From: an uncultured Bacteroidales bacterium | Lineage (GTDB): Bacteria; Bacteroidota; Bacteroidia; Bacteroidales; P3 | Assembly (NCBI GenBank): GCA_937915785.1 | Contig: CALGGY010000139.1 | Coordinates: forward strand, 1 to 46,239 | Direction of reading: 5' to 3' | Length of the DNA stretch: 46,239 nt | Shown here: one piece after another, positions 24,328 to 33,600 of the stretch | How the letters are laid out: the number at the start of each line of letters is the position of its first letter | How positions within the stretch are numbered: the first letter of the stretch is position 1 | The notes under the pieces: generated by a model | What the model was told of the DNA's origin: nothing | Databases searched by the model: none | What the model saw: the letters and a program-made list of their open reading frames with translations, nothing else | Position numbers and translations under genes: made by a program

Positions 24328-26193
24328 TTAAATCTCCTCATTTTGAACCAAAAACGCTGCATAATCTCTCATTTTACGAATGAAATCCTCATCGCAAAGT
24401 GTTGAATAATCCGTCTCCATATACGCTTCGGCACACCATTCGTCATCATAATTCACTTCATGGCGAACTGAAAGACCTGCTATTTCATCCAAATTGCGGT
24501 AAGCCGAAAGCCATCGCTCTTTTATTGCAGTGTAGCGGTCACGGGCATCAATGCGACCAAGGTTTTTGCGCTTTTCAAAGCCATCATCCTTGAAATATCC
24601 GAACCAAGTTTTACGACCTTTGTTTGGCTTGTTAGCTTCAAAAACCATTATGCAAGTGACTACGCCTACTGGATAAAAAAGATCATCGGGCATACTGAGT
24701 ACGGCTTTTAGGTGATGACGTTCCAAAATGCGCTTTTTCACCGCTTTCAAATCTTTTTCGTTCTTTATTCCGCAACTCATTTGCACAATGGCGACCACTC
24801 GACCTTCAGCCTTTGTGTCGATTACGTTAAGCGCATGTTCCACAAATTCCATCTGGCGAGCACAACTCACCGTGTCGCCGTAAGGAGGATTAAGGAAGGC
24901 AACTGTTGGTTTGTTGTTGTCTCGAACAGTTATTTCGTTAGTGAAACAATCGCCATTGTAAAGATTCGACTTGCCATCACCACGGAAACGCATATTCGTG
25001 CAAGCGTAAGTGTACATATCGGAGCGAAGTTCGCAACCACAAATCTGCTTACGCTTTATTTGCTTGCGTTTTTCTTCATCACCTTCAGCCAATTTGAATA
25101 ATCGTTGAATGGCTGCAACAATAAAACCTCCCGTTCCACAACAAGGGTCATAGACAATGTCATCTTTGCGCAAATCTGCTAAATCGCAAAAGAGTTCGGT
25201 AATATGCTGAGGGGTAAGTACCAAGCCAAGTTTCTGTTCGCTACCAGCATAGCGTATAAACTCTGTATAAAACAACCCAATGACATCATATCCAACAGAA
25301 TCATGTTTCACCAATGGATAGACATTCTTTTTCAGATAGATAATCAGCTCTTTTACAATGGTAAGTGTGGAGTCTTTTTTCTTGCCTTTGTCGTAGGTCA
25401 ATTCATTTTGAACGAACAAAGGTTCTTTTAGAATGCTTTCAAACTCCTTATGCAGCAACGACGCATTGCGTACCATGTCGCGGTCGTCATCTTTACCTTC
25501 AGCCAAGAAAGATGCGTCTATGGCAGATAGAATTGCAGAACCAAGTTCTTTTATTGTAGGTATGCTTTCGTATTTTTTATCGAAATTGTCATCAGTCAGA
25601 GCCAAAAGGATGGCACTGATAATTGTACAGCGTGAAAGTTCCTTTATCGAATACTGATATAAATCTTCGTTTAGTTCACGTGCCTTGTTTGCTATATCAC
25701 GGAAAATGAAATCGGAAAGAAAGAAATGGTCTTCAAACAACTTCAAATAACTTGCAATGTCATTCAATTTTAATATGGGAAGTTCCGAATAATCACGAGT
25801 ATTTTTCTCAAAATAGAAATGACTAACTAATAGTTCGGTTTCATTTTCGCCACTTACGGCTATGGCTATGACATTGAAATCGCTGGACAATGCTTTAGCA
25901 TAATGTAAAACACCATCTACAGCATAATCTTTTGCGTTGTCAAGTTTGTCGCTTCTGTGTTTGTTCGTTTTTGCCTTGCATTCTACTACTATCAAATAGT
26001 TGCTGTTTGTAGGGAATGAGATAATAAATTCGGGATAGCCGTTTCCCTTTCCGCTGCCTTTGCTTTCTCCTTTAAGCAGTTCGGCAATGCGCTTGTTGCT
26101 TGATTTTTGTTCTTCCCATTTTATCGACTTGAAAAGTGGGTCAGCTTTAAAATGGTCTCTTACAATTCCTTCGGTTATACGTTCGTTTGCCAT
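24328..26193 (-). CDS. Fused restriction nuclease-DNA adenine methylase (BcgI A-like)
   Basis: 621-residue protein. Residues 1-140 form a PD-(D/E)XK-like nuclease domain with Glu55 (YPEFII, Glu replacing the usual Asp) and Glu71-Cys-Lys73 (VVECKAK). A helical region (about 150-310) precedes an N6-adenine methylase core: LTPQHITELF (326-335), SAM motif I DPCCGTGG (349-356) and catalytic motif IV NPPYGD (435-440). Having nuclease and methylase in one chain plus a separate two-TRD S subunit is the layout of BcgI-like type IIB enzymes, which cut on both sides of their site. The BcgI A subunit is of similar length (about 640). No separate hsdR or helicase gene is present, arguing against type I. 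All motifs are intact. Confidence 0.85.
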   Translation of the reverse strand: MANERITEGIVRDHFKADPLFKSIKWEEQKSSNKRIAELLKGESKGSGKGNGYPEFIISFPTNSNYLIVVECKAKTNKHRSDKLDNAKDYAVDGVLHYAKALSSDFNVIAIAVSGENETELLVSHFYFEKNTRDYSELPILKLNDIASYLKLFEDHFFLSDFIFRDIANKARELNEDLYQYSIKELSRCTIISAILLALTDDNFDKKYESIPTIKELGSAILSAIDASFLAEGKDDDRDMVRNASLLHKEFESILKEPLFVQNELTYDKGKKKDSTLTIVKELIIYLKKNVYPLVKHDSVGYDVIGLFYTEFIRYAGSEQKLGLVLTPQHITELFCDLADLRKDDIVYDPCCGTGGFIVAAIQRLFKLAEGDEEKRKQIKRKQICGCELRSDMYTYACTNMRFRGDGKSNLYNGDCFTNEITVRDNNKPTVAFLNPPYGDTVSCARQMEFVEHALNVIDTKAEGRVVAIVQMSCGIKNEKDLKAVKKRILERHHLKAVLSMPDDLFYPVGVVTCIMVFEANKPNKGRKTWFGYFKDDGFEKRKNLGRIDARDRYTAIKERWLSAYRNLDEIAGLSVRHEVNYDDEWCAEAYMETDYSTLCDEDFIRKMRDYAAFLVQNEEI

Positions 26194-26277
26194 TTTTCGT
26201 CTGCCTTTTGCGAACCCTCCACCTCATTCGCCATAAGCAACCCCAAAAGAAAAAGGCGCGAGACCGTTCGTTGGATT

Positions 26278-26421
26278 GCTTATTTCTTGATGTTGGCGTC
26301 TGGAAATTGCCGTTGTGGTAAATAAGCACGAAACGGTTCACGCCTTATGGCGTGAACCTCTCGCTCGCTTATTCTCACCACGATTTAGTTTTCCAGACTT
26401 TACATTAAGCGGAATAAGAGC
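26278..26421. repeat. Long imperfect palindrome
   Basis: A nested inverted repeat centred near 26346. The inner stem is perfect: GGTTCACGCC (26335-26344) and GGCGTGAACC (26349-26358) with a TTAT loop. Further out pair AATAAGC with GCTTATT, GTGGT with ACCAC, GTCTGGAAA (26298-26306) with TTTCCAGAC (26390-26398), and, less exactly, CTTATT...ATGT with ACAT...AATAAG. Internal loops are of near-equal size on both sides. It could form a cruciform or a long structured RNA. Confidence 0.7.
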
Positions 26422-26521
26422 GTAAAGCTCAGATTGTTAATGTGTTAGACTATTACTTCTTTTCTGTTTTAATATAATATGTTTGCATTTAAAGTATTGT
26501 ATTTCAGTTGTTTGTTTTACA

Positions 26522-26564
26522 ACTAACTGGGCAATCTGTGATTACCCAGTTGGTCAGATTTTTT
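26522..26564 (+). terminator. Terminator-like hairpin without an obvious plus-strand gene
   Basis: A stem of about 14 bp with one mismatch and one G-T pair (26522-26535 with 26541-26554) and a CTGTG loop is followed on the plus strand by CAGA and six T. Both flanking genes are on the minus strand, so it would end an unrecognised plus-strand transcript or act as an insulator. Confidence 0.45.
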
Positions 26565-26606
26565 CTATATCCATTAAAGCGAAAAATCTCTCGCCCATAG
26601 CTTCTA

Positions 26607-26643
26607 ATTCTCAATTTTTAACTCCCAACTCCCAACTCCTAAC
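26607..26643 (-). repeat. Heptamer repeat after the aminotransferase stop
   Basis: On the minus strand, right after the TGA stop, the sequence reads GTTAGGAG, TTGGGAG, TTGGGAG and then decayed AT-rich units. The G-rich strand is the coding strand, as in the array at 14491, and the first unit abuts the stop codon in the same way. Confidence 0.85.
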
Positions 26644-27957
26644 TCAAAAAGGGTGGTCTTGGTGGAATTTCTCCAGACGCTCTTTCAGGTCGGGGAACTG
26701 GTCGCGGAGCACAAGGGCCACGCAAGCGCGAATGCCCTGCTTGTGGCTGCCGGTGATGTCGAGGGCTATGGCGCTTATGCCATACTGTATCAGTTTGTTT
26801 AGCAGCTCCACGCCGTCCATGCCGGGATAGCAGAAAGTGAAATAGAAACCGTCGCCGATGTCCTCGCCCATATCCTTGTCGTAAACGATATAGAAACCGT
26901 TGTCGGTGAACATTTTCTTCATTATGTGGGCTTTTTCGCCGTACTCCTTAATGTCGTTCACAAAGTTGAAAGTGCCGTCGTTGGCGCCTTTCAGCATTGC
27001 CGCCATAGCGTATTGCACGCTGTGTGCGGTGCCGGAGCTGAGGCAGTAAAGGGTGCCGAAAATAAGGGCGCGACCCAGCTGGGTTTGGCTGTAGTAGCGT
27101 GCCAGGTCGGGGCACTCCATGTTGTAGAGCGTTGGACTGCAAATCATCATGGCTATACGCTCGCCGGCGTAACTGAAGCTCTTGGAGCCCGAAATCATCA
27201 GCACGTAGCGGTCGGTGTATTTGGCCACTGTGGGCTGGAAAGGCGCCTTGCCGGGAACGCTGTAGTCCTTGCGGAAATCCATAAGGAAATAGGCGTCGTC
27301 TTCCAACACCACCACTCCGTATTTGTTGGCCATCTCACCAATAATGCGGAGTTCGTGGTCGGTGAAACAGAACCATGCTGGGTTGTTGGGACTGCTGTAT
27401 ATGAGGCAGGCCACGTCGCCGTCGCGGAGTTCTTCTTCCAGCTTGTCGCGAAGTTTGTCGCCGCGGTACTCATAAACGTCGAAAGTTTTCATGGGTATGC
27501 CCAGCACGCGGCACTGCTGTTTCTGCACTGGGAACCCCGGGTCGATAAACAGCACTTTGGTTTTGTTTTTGTCGTAGCGTGTAAGGGTGAGGAACGATGC
27601 GAAACCTGCTTGCATGGAGCCCACGGTAGGCACACAGCAGTCGGGGGTTACGTCGATGTCGAGGAAATTTTTGACAAAACGAGCGGCCTCGGTTTTGAAA
27701 TCGGCGGTGCCGTAAATTTCGGGGTAGATGCTTGCCACTCCGTTGCGCAGGGCTTCTATCTGGGCTTCCACTCCCACTTGCGGCGCCGGCAGTCCGGGAA
27801 TGCCCATCTCCATTTTCACATAACGCACGCCAGTGGCGGCTTCGATGTCCTGAATCATTTTGCGCATCTCGCGAATGGAGGCGCGTCCGGGGTCGGATAT
27901 CTTGTTTTCTTTGGCAATGCGGTCGATTGTCTCTTTACTTATTGGTATTTGTGTCAT
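26644..27957 (-). CDS. PLP-dependent aminotransferase, class I/II fold
   Basis: 437-residue fold-type I aminotransferase. The PLP Lys259 lies in SGSKSFSYAGER, the ring-stacking and phosphate region has SSPNNPAW (188-195), and Asp221-Ala-Tyr223 (VLEDDAYF) binds the pyridine nitrogen and O3'. Overall length and the N-terminal segment (MTQIPISKETIDRIAKENKI) resemble a Bacteroidota group usually annotated simply as pyridoxal phosphate-dependent aminotransferase. The amino donor and acceptor are unknown. Starts 28 nt after the DUF4835 gene and probably shares its transcript. Confidence 0.88.
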   Translation of the reverse strand: MTQIPISKETIDRIAKENKISDPGRASIREMRKMIQDIEAATGVRYVKMEMGIPGLPAPQVGVEAQIEALRNGVASIYPEIYGTADFKTEAARFVKNFLDIDVTPDCCVPTVGSMQAGFASFLTLTRYDKNKTKVLFIDPGFPVQKQQCRVLGIPMKTFDVYEYRGDKLRDKLEEELRDGDVACLIYSSPNNPAWFCFTDHELRIIGEMANKYGVVVLEDDAYFLMDFRKDYSVPGKAPFQPTVAKYTDRYVLMISGSKSFSYAGERIAMMICSPTLYNMECPDLARYYSQTQLGRALIFGTLYCLSSGTAHSVQYAMAAMLKGANDGTFNFVNDIKEYGEKAHIMKKMFTDNGFYIVYDKDMGEDIGDGFYFTFCYPGMDGVELLNKLIQYGISAIALDITGSHKQGIRACVALVLRDQFPDLKERLEKFHQDHPF

Positions 27958-27985
27958 GTTGTAAAAATTGGGGGTTAATATGTTA

Positions 27986-28891
27986 TTATTGGTTGAAATC
28001 TTTGAATTTCGACAGGTTTATCGGGCTCAGCTGCCGCACGGTGTTGTAAACCTGTTTTTTCTCTTCGGCGGGTGCCGGGGTGAAAATGCTTACCAGCTCC
28101 GACACTTTCACGTCCATAAACATCTGCACGCAAAGCAGGTTGGTGCGTTTTTTGTTGGTCTGTTCCACCAATTGCAGAGCCTGCAGTATGTTTTTTCGCG
28201 CCTCCGTCTGGTCTTTGGTCATCATGTCGAGGCCCATGCGGTGGTAGTAATAGTAGGCTTGGCGCAGGGTGGCGTAGTTGGGGTTTGTGTGGTTTTCCAT
28301 CCACCAGTAGCGGGCTTTTTGGCCGTCGGTGGTTTTCCAGCCTCGGTAGCCCGATTTGTTGGCGGTTTGCACAATGGTCTGCGCCGTTTCGAAAAAGGCC
28401 TCGCCGCCCATCAGCCCGTACGAGTCGAAAGTGATGCCGAGCATGATGTAAAGGTAGTATCCGAGGGTTGACGAAAGGTTGGTGTAGAAGGTGTTGGGGT
28501 CGAACTCCAAGGGCTGGCTTTCGTTGAACGAGAATTGGAAATCGGGTTCCACAAAATTCATCATGCCGGTGGTGTAGTTGGAGTTGTACACTGGGCGACG
28601 GAGCTGCACGCTGAGCTGTCCCGAAAAATCGGTGAGCGATGTTTGTTCGTTGATTATCAGGCTAATGTTGCACTCCAATTTTTCGTAAGGCTCAAATTCG
28701 ACGTTGGTCCATTTGCGGTTGTTCACAAATTCCTCGATGGCCTGTTTCATGGTCTCGAACACTTTTTTCTCGTTGGTCTGCACCTTCTGGGCATTGATGT
28801 TCACTGTGCAGCGGAATTCCTGCGCTGTGGATGCCATGGTCATCAGCGCCATTATTGCTGTGAAAATGAGTGTGCGTTTTGCAAATGCCAT
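27986..28891 (-). CDS. DUF4835-family exported protein
   Basis: About 301 residues. The start at 28891 gives a clean signal peptide (MAFAKRTLIFTAIMALMTMASTAQE); a longer frame from 28927 would add 12 unlikely residues. The mature part begins FRCTVNINAQKVQ and contains the FLNNR-like EFVNNRKW segment, YYLYIMLGITFDSY and RGWKTTDGQKARYWWMEN-type blocks, which are characteristic of DUF4835, a Bacteroidota-specific periplasmic family of unknown function. It lies upstream of the aminotransferase gene. Confidence 0.85.
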   Translation of the reverse strand: MAFAKRTLIFTAIMALMTMASTAQEFRCTVNINAQKVQTNEKKVFETMKQAIEEFVNNRKWTNVEFEPYEKLECNISLIINEQTSLTDFSGQLSVQLRRPVYNSNYTTGMMNFVEPDFQFSFNESQPLEFDPNTFYTNLSSTLGYYLYIMLGITFDSYGLMGGEAFFETAQTIVQTANKSGYRGWKTTDGQKARYWWMENHTNPNYATLRQAYYYYHRMGLDMMTKDQTEARKNILQALQLVEQTNKKRTNLLCVQMFMDVKVSELVSIFTPAPAEEKKQVYNTVRQLSPINLSKFKDFNQ

Positions 28892-28929
28892 TGTGGTGTG
28901 TATAGTTTTGTGTCCGAACAATGACAAAT

Positions 28930-28974
28930 AACTCCAACGTTGCTTTTTTATTGCCTTGCGTTGGAGTTTTTTTT
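28930..28974. terminator. Hairpin after the sigma/anti-sigma/LTxxQ operon
   Basis: AACTCCAACG (28930-28939) pairs perfectly with CGTTGGAGTT (28959-28968). Six or more T follow on the plus strand. In the minus-strand direction of the operon the tail is weaker (ATTTGTC). It lies 31 nt past the operon's last stop and may be a bidirectional terminator. Confidence 0.6.
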
Positions 28975-28998
28975 GATTATGATGAAAAAAGATTAAGT

Positions 28999-29607
28999 TT
29001 ATTTTTTTCTTTGTTTTTGTTTTTTGTTTGCCTTTCGGTGGATGTTCTTTTTTTTGTCGGCGGTATTTTTCCGCGGGCTTTCGGCTACCATTTTTTCGTG
29101 CAATTTATGCAGCTGCTCTTCGGTAAGCACCGATGAGATGCGCAGGCGTGTGAGGTACAGTTCCTTGTCTATGTCGGCTCTGAGCAGTGCGCTTTTGTCG
29201 AAAAGTGGGAACAGGGTTTCGGACAGGTCGCCGGGCAGACGCAGAATGTTGTGAATGGTATCGTGCAGCACTTTGTGTCGGGCGCGGTATTGGCCTATTT
29301 TTTTGCGCGACTGCACGGTAATGTCGTGAATTGTTTCGCGCTGTTCCGATGTCAGGTCGTCTATTATGTCGGCAATTTTTTCTTCCAGTTCGGGTTGTTG
29401 GCCGTTTGCCTTTTGCCAATTGCGATAGTTGAAACTGATTGTTTCGCCGCATTTGGGGCATCTGAAACTGCGTTTTGCCGAGTTTGTGTCGTCGGTTTGT
29501 TGCGGCGTGGGTGCCTCGATGAATGTTGTTTTTTTGCTGGCAAAGCAGTTCGCCGTAATGGCAAACATGGCTTGCAAAGCTATTATGGCAATGGTTTTGT
29601 ATGTCAT
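28999..29607 (-). CDS. Exported LTxxQ-type protein with CPKC pair
   Basis: 202 residues. An N-terminal hydrophobic signal (about 5-23) is followed by an isolated CPKC pair (Cys50, Cys53) and a helical region with two LTxxQ-like motifs, LTSEQRETIHDI (85-96) and LTEEQLHKLHEKM (161-173). LTxxQ motifs mark the Spy/CpxP/CnrX family of periplasmic chaperones and metal or stress sensors. The C-terminus (180-202) is very Lys/Arg-rich. It is the third gene after an ECF sigma factor and its anti-sigma factor. A role in sensing or buffering envelope stress or metal is inferred; only the motifs and context are seen. Confidence 0.65.
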   Translation of the reverse strand: MTYKTIAIIALQAMFAITANCFASKKTTFIEAPTPQQTDDTNSAKRSFRCPKCGETISFNYRNWQKANGQQPELEEKIADIIDDLTSEQRETIHDITVQSRKKIGQYRARHKVLHDTIHNILRLPGDLSETLFPLFDKSALLRADIDKELYLTRLRISSVLTEEQLHKLHEKMVAESPRKNTADKKKNIHRKANKKQKQRKK

Positions 29608-29628
29608 ATCACGGTTCTTTCGTTTTGT

Positions 29629-30069
29629 TTACAGATAGCTTTCGATAATGGCCAGGTCGCTGTATTCGGATGTGTTGGGTCGTGGCGAGTACTGTTCGGC
29701 GTACATGTCGGAGAGCATTTCCACAATGGACTCTTCGTCTTCGCGAACCTCGTTCACGTGGTGGTATGTTATTTGCGCGGCTGCCAGCAGCAGAGCCACG
29801 GAGGCTGCCGCCGAAGCTATCCACAGCTTGCGGTGGGTGGTTCGGTTGGTGGCGGGCTGCAGGTTTTGTATGCGACTCATCACGGCAAGCTGCATTTTGG
29901 CAGTGTTGTCGGGTATATGCGGCGTTTCTTTTATCAGAGATAGGACCTGCCGGTATCGTGCCACTTTGGCATGGCATTCGTTGCATGTGGCAAGGTGCGA
30001 CAATGCTTCCGACGACAAAGTTTCACCATTGTTTTTCATCCATTGTTTTTCGAATGTTTTGCAGTTCAT
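29629..30069 (-). CDS. Zinc-binding anti-sigma factor (ZAS type)
   Basis: 146-residue single-pass membrane protein. The N-terminal cytoplasmic domain carries the ZAS motif His25-x3-Cys29-x2-Cys32 (HLATCNEC) with an upstream Cys3. A transmembrane helix spans about 82-101, and a short acidic periplasmic tail follows. The ATG at 30069 lies 1 nt past the sigma-factor stop; an in-frame TTG at 30081 would overlap that gene but is a weaker start. It is expected to hold the adjacent ECF sigma factor until an envelope signal is received. Confidence 0.85.
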   Translation of the reverse strand: MNCKTFEKQWMKNNGETLSSEALSHLATCNECHAKVARYRQVLSLIKETPHIPDNTAKMQLAVMSRIQNLQPATNRTTHRKLWIASAAASVALLLAAAQITYHHVNEVREDEESIVEMLSDMYAEQYSPRPNTSEYSDLAIIESYL

Positions 30070-30070
30070 A

Positions 30071-30625
30071 TCATTTGTCAAGTTTATTCTTCAAAGTTTG
30101 TTTTGCCCTGTATATCAGCGATTCGGTTTTCGAAAGGCTGATGTTCATCACAGTGGCTATTTCTTTGTACGACAGCTCGTTGAAATAGAACAGTGTCAGT
30201 GCCGTTCGCTGGTCGAACTTGAGCTGTTCTATTGCTGCAAGCAGTTCTTTCTGGCGGTCGTTGTGCATCATTGTTTCTTCTACCGAGTGCTGGTGCAGTT
30301 GCGGGTTGGTGCTTTCGGTGTAGTCGTTGATGCGCGCAAGCCGTCCTTGTTCTTTCAGCCCTCTGGCAACGGTGTTCACCGTAATGCGGTAAACGTAGGT
30401 GCTTAGCTTTGAGCCGAACCGAAAGCGCGGCAACGACTGGTACAGGGCCACAAGCACATCTTGCGTAACGTCGTCCGCATCAAGTTTGGTGCCCGACAGC
30501 TTGTACACAAGTGCGGAAATTGGCACAGTGTATTTCTGCACTATTTCCGCAAAACGCTTGGTGTCGCCGTTTACAATGGCTTGCACAAGCATTTGTTCTT
30601 GGTCCGCTGCAGCGTTTCCGTTCAT
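30071..30625 (-). CDS. ECF-type RNA polymerase sigma factor
   Basis: 184 residues. Sigma region 2 spans about 22-95 (FAEIVQKYTVPISALVYKL, DADDVTQDVLVALYQ, YVYRITVNT), and region 4 spans about 130-180 (FDQRTALTLFYF, ELSYKEIATVMNISLSKTES, a helix-turn-helix). It lacks region 3, as ECF sigma factors do. It is followed immediately by a zinc anti-sigma factor and an LTxxQ protein, so it is likely a cell-envelope stress regulator that may activate its own operon. Target promoters cannot be inferred. Confidence 0.93.
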   Translation of the reverse strand: MNGNAAADQEQMLVQAIVNGDTKRFAEIVQKYTVPISALVYKLSGTKLDADDVTQDVLVALYQSLPRFRFGSKLSTYVYRITVNTVARGLKEQGRLARINDYTESTNPQLHQHSVEETMMHNDRQKELLAAIEQLKFDQRTALTLFYFNELSYKEIATVMNISLSKTESLIYRAKQTLKNKLDK

Positions 30626-30680
30626 ATATTAGTACTGTTTTTTTGCAAAAACTTTAATTTTGGGAGATTTTTTTTCTTTT

Positions 30681-33600
30681 TCAGTCCGTTTTCATGGCGT
30701 CCTGACGTCCTTTTCGCAACACGCTTTGTATCTGTTTCCGGACTATGGAGAAGGTTTCTTTGTTTTCAAACTCCTTGGCGTAGCCGTTTTTCTTTTTGTC
30801 GAGGCGTATTTTCAGCTTGGCGTTGTCGAGGTCGTTGAGGTCGCCTTTGTATCCCACAAGGAGTTTCACAAGCAGCGGCCATTTCAGCACCACAAACTTG
30901 TAGTCGAAAGTCATGTCGGCGTACTGTGTGCCCAGAATGCCCACGCGGTAGCGGTCCATGGCGAAAACAAAGGGGAAGAAGTTTATCACTTTGTTTTTCA
31001 TCACAAATTCCAGCGAGAGGCTGTCTATCAGGTTGCGGTCTTTGTTTTTGAAGAGCAGTATTTTGGACAGTTTGCGGAAGGTTTCGTTGTCGAGCAGCAC
31101 AAGGCTGTCGCCGCGCACAAGGCACGAGGCGTTGAGCGACGGTATGTCGATGCCGAAATCGGAGGTGAGTTTGCCCAATGCCATGATGTCGGCTGAGATC
31201 AGCCCCTCGAACGAGCGCAGCATGGGCAGCATGGTGTCTATCATCGGCACTTGGTTCACCAACTTGGTGATATTCAGTTTGTCCACCTTGAGGTCGGCCG
31301 ACACCTCGGCACCGCTTTTGTCGGCGGCTTTGTAGAACAAGGTTGTGTTTACACTGCCCAATTCGGAGCTGAAGTTCAGTCCGTCGAGTATTATATAGCT
31401 GTTACGTAGTGCCACTTTTCCGTTCACGTTGTGGAGCACGGCTTTGTCGTAGCGCACCTCTTTCAGGTTAGTGTTCAGCGTTATGTCGAAGTTGTTGGGT
31501 ACCACTATTATCTCCGACACTGTGGTGTCGGTTTTGTTGCTGGCCGTTGCCGATGCCGGGTCCTGAGCCGACGATTTCATCAGGTTTATCAGGTCGCTGG
31601 CTTTTATCAGGCTGGAGTTGAGTGCAAGATCGGCTTCCCATTTGGCTCTGCCAAGCAACGAGCGGCGCACGTGTTTCACAATGCCGGAGAGCTGTACATC
31701 GGTGCGGCGCATGTTCACACCCAAGTTGTGGATGGTAAGGTCGCGGCCGTCGAGAGCCAAGTCGGCGGAGGGTATCCGCACGGAATAGTTCATGTCGGGG
31801 GTAAGAACTTTGGCGGTGGATAGTTTTATGCGTGTGTCAACATTCCAACATTTGAGGAAATTCTGCATCATGTCCACGGTGTCGGTGGCTGTGGTGTCGG
31901 GTTCGAGGCTGGCAAGCAGGTAGTCGATGGTTTGGGAAGTGTTCAGCTCCATGTATCGCGGTACACGGGGAGTGCGGCGTTGGGTGCTGTCGTGCGGCAC
32001 CCGCAGACTGTCTCTCTTTTGCATCTGGCGTTGCGCCAACGGACGCAGTTTTATGTCTATCTTGCCGTCGTTTATGTGTGCGTTGATGCTGTCGTACAGT
32101 ATGTTGGTGGTGCGTGTGTCCAAGCCGAGGGTGAGTACAGGCGAGGCGGGCTGACGGTCCGATGGGAGCATGGCAAAATTCACGGTGGTGGCGGTGCTTA
32201 CAAAGTCCATGTCCTCTATCAGTTTCAAATTAGGGGCGGTAAGGTCTATTTTTGCCACAGTTGAGGTTACGGTGTTTTTGCGGTCGGGCGCCATTTGTGC
32301 ATCAACAGCTACATTGCCCACAGTGCCTTTTGCAAGCGAGGCGTATAGCAGTGCCAGCGAGTCGACGCTTGCTTGGGCGTCTATTAGCGCCTTACCCCCT
32401 ACCCTTTGCGACAACGAGTTGGTTTTCAGATTGATATTGGCTTTTGGGAACGAGACGTAAAGGGTGTCGGATGGCATTTTTACCGAAAAACGGCTGAGAG
32501 CCACCTGTGCGTCGGCTTTTATGCGTTCCAGATTGAGGTTGGTGATGCTGCTGAGCAACGTGCTGACTTTCAGGTTGATTCCGGCATTGCCCGAAATAAA
32601 TGTGCCTTTTGGCAAAACGGGGAAATAGTGCAGCGTTTTGTCTATATTGGCTTTCAGTTTGCCTTTGGCGGAAACAAGCGGGTCGTTGAGCAGGTCGTTG
32701 GCGGTGGCGGATAGGTCGGCGGTGAGGAAACTGCTGCTCAGCGACAGCCGGTCGATGTTGGCGTGCGACGACTGCACTTTGTTCAAGTCCACAAAAGCGT
32801 CGGCCACAAGGTTGATGTCGCTTATTTCGAACCCCAGAGCGTCGTAGTTGAGATAGGCGTCGGCCAAAAAGAGCGACACTTTTGCCACGGGGAACGACTG
32901 TGGCGCGTATTTGCCCTGAATGCAGGCGTCCACATCGAGGCGTCCTTTGGCATCCACATGGGCAAGTATGGGCAGGTAGGCTGTGGGTACGAGCTGTTTG
33001 AGCAGGTCCAAGGCCGGTATCTGTCCGTTTATCCACAGGTTCATGTCGATGGTTTGTGTGTCGGGCAGTGCCACGTATCCGTCTATCTTGAAACGGTTGT
33101 TGTTTACGTATAGCGACGCCGAGTCGAGTTGGAAACGGATCGAGTCAAATTCGGCCAAAAGCTTGGTTTTCAGTCCAATATTTAAATCACTGGCTATCTG
33201 TACGCTGTCCGACTTTAAGTTTATTCCGCCAAAGTCGAACTCAAGATTTGTGGCGGCTTTCATTTGGCGGAAATCGCCCGAAAGTGCAAGGTTCAGGTCG
33301 TTGAACGAGGCATAGAGATTGGTGCTTGAGTCCTCGTAAACCACTTTTTTTGTGTTGAACGACAGTTTTTCAAGGTTCAGGCTGCTCACATAATCGTCGA
33401 TAACGAACTCGCTTTCGGTGGTGTCGGGCTCGGAGGGCAGAGCAATGTCCCAATTGGCTTTGCCCGAAGGGTTTACAAAAGCGTAGGCCGAAACGCCTTC
33501 GAAGGTGATTTTTTCGATGTCAACGGCTTTGGTTTTCAGATATTTGATGGGGTCGAGCTGTATGCGGCAACGGTCGAAACAGAACAGAGAGTCGCGTTTC

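Larger units (their letters stand above)
26194..26643. other. Gene-free region upstream of the RM operon
   Basis: 450 bases without a convincing coding frame. It holds a long imperfect palindrome (26278-26421), a second hairpin (26522-26564) and a heptamer repeat (26607-26643). It must also contain the RM promoter, but no clear TTTG/TAnnTTTG pair was found. Confidence 0.6.

Noticed and set aside
26278..26421. Integron attC site
   Set aside because: The palindrome lacks recognisable GTTRRRY/RYYYAAC core sites at its ends and no integrase is in the window, so it was recorded only as a palindrome.
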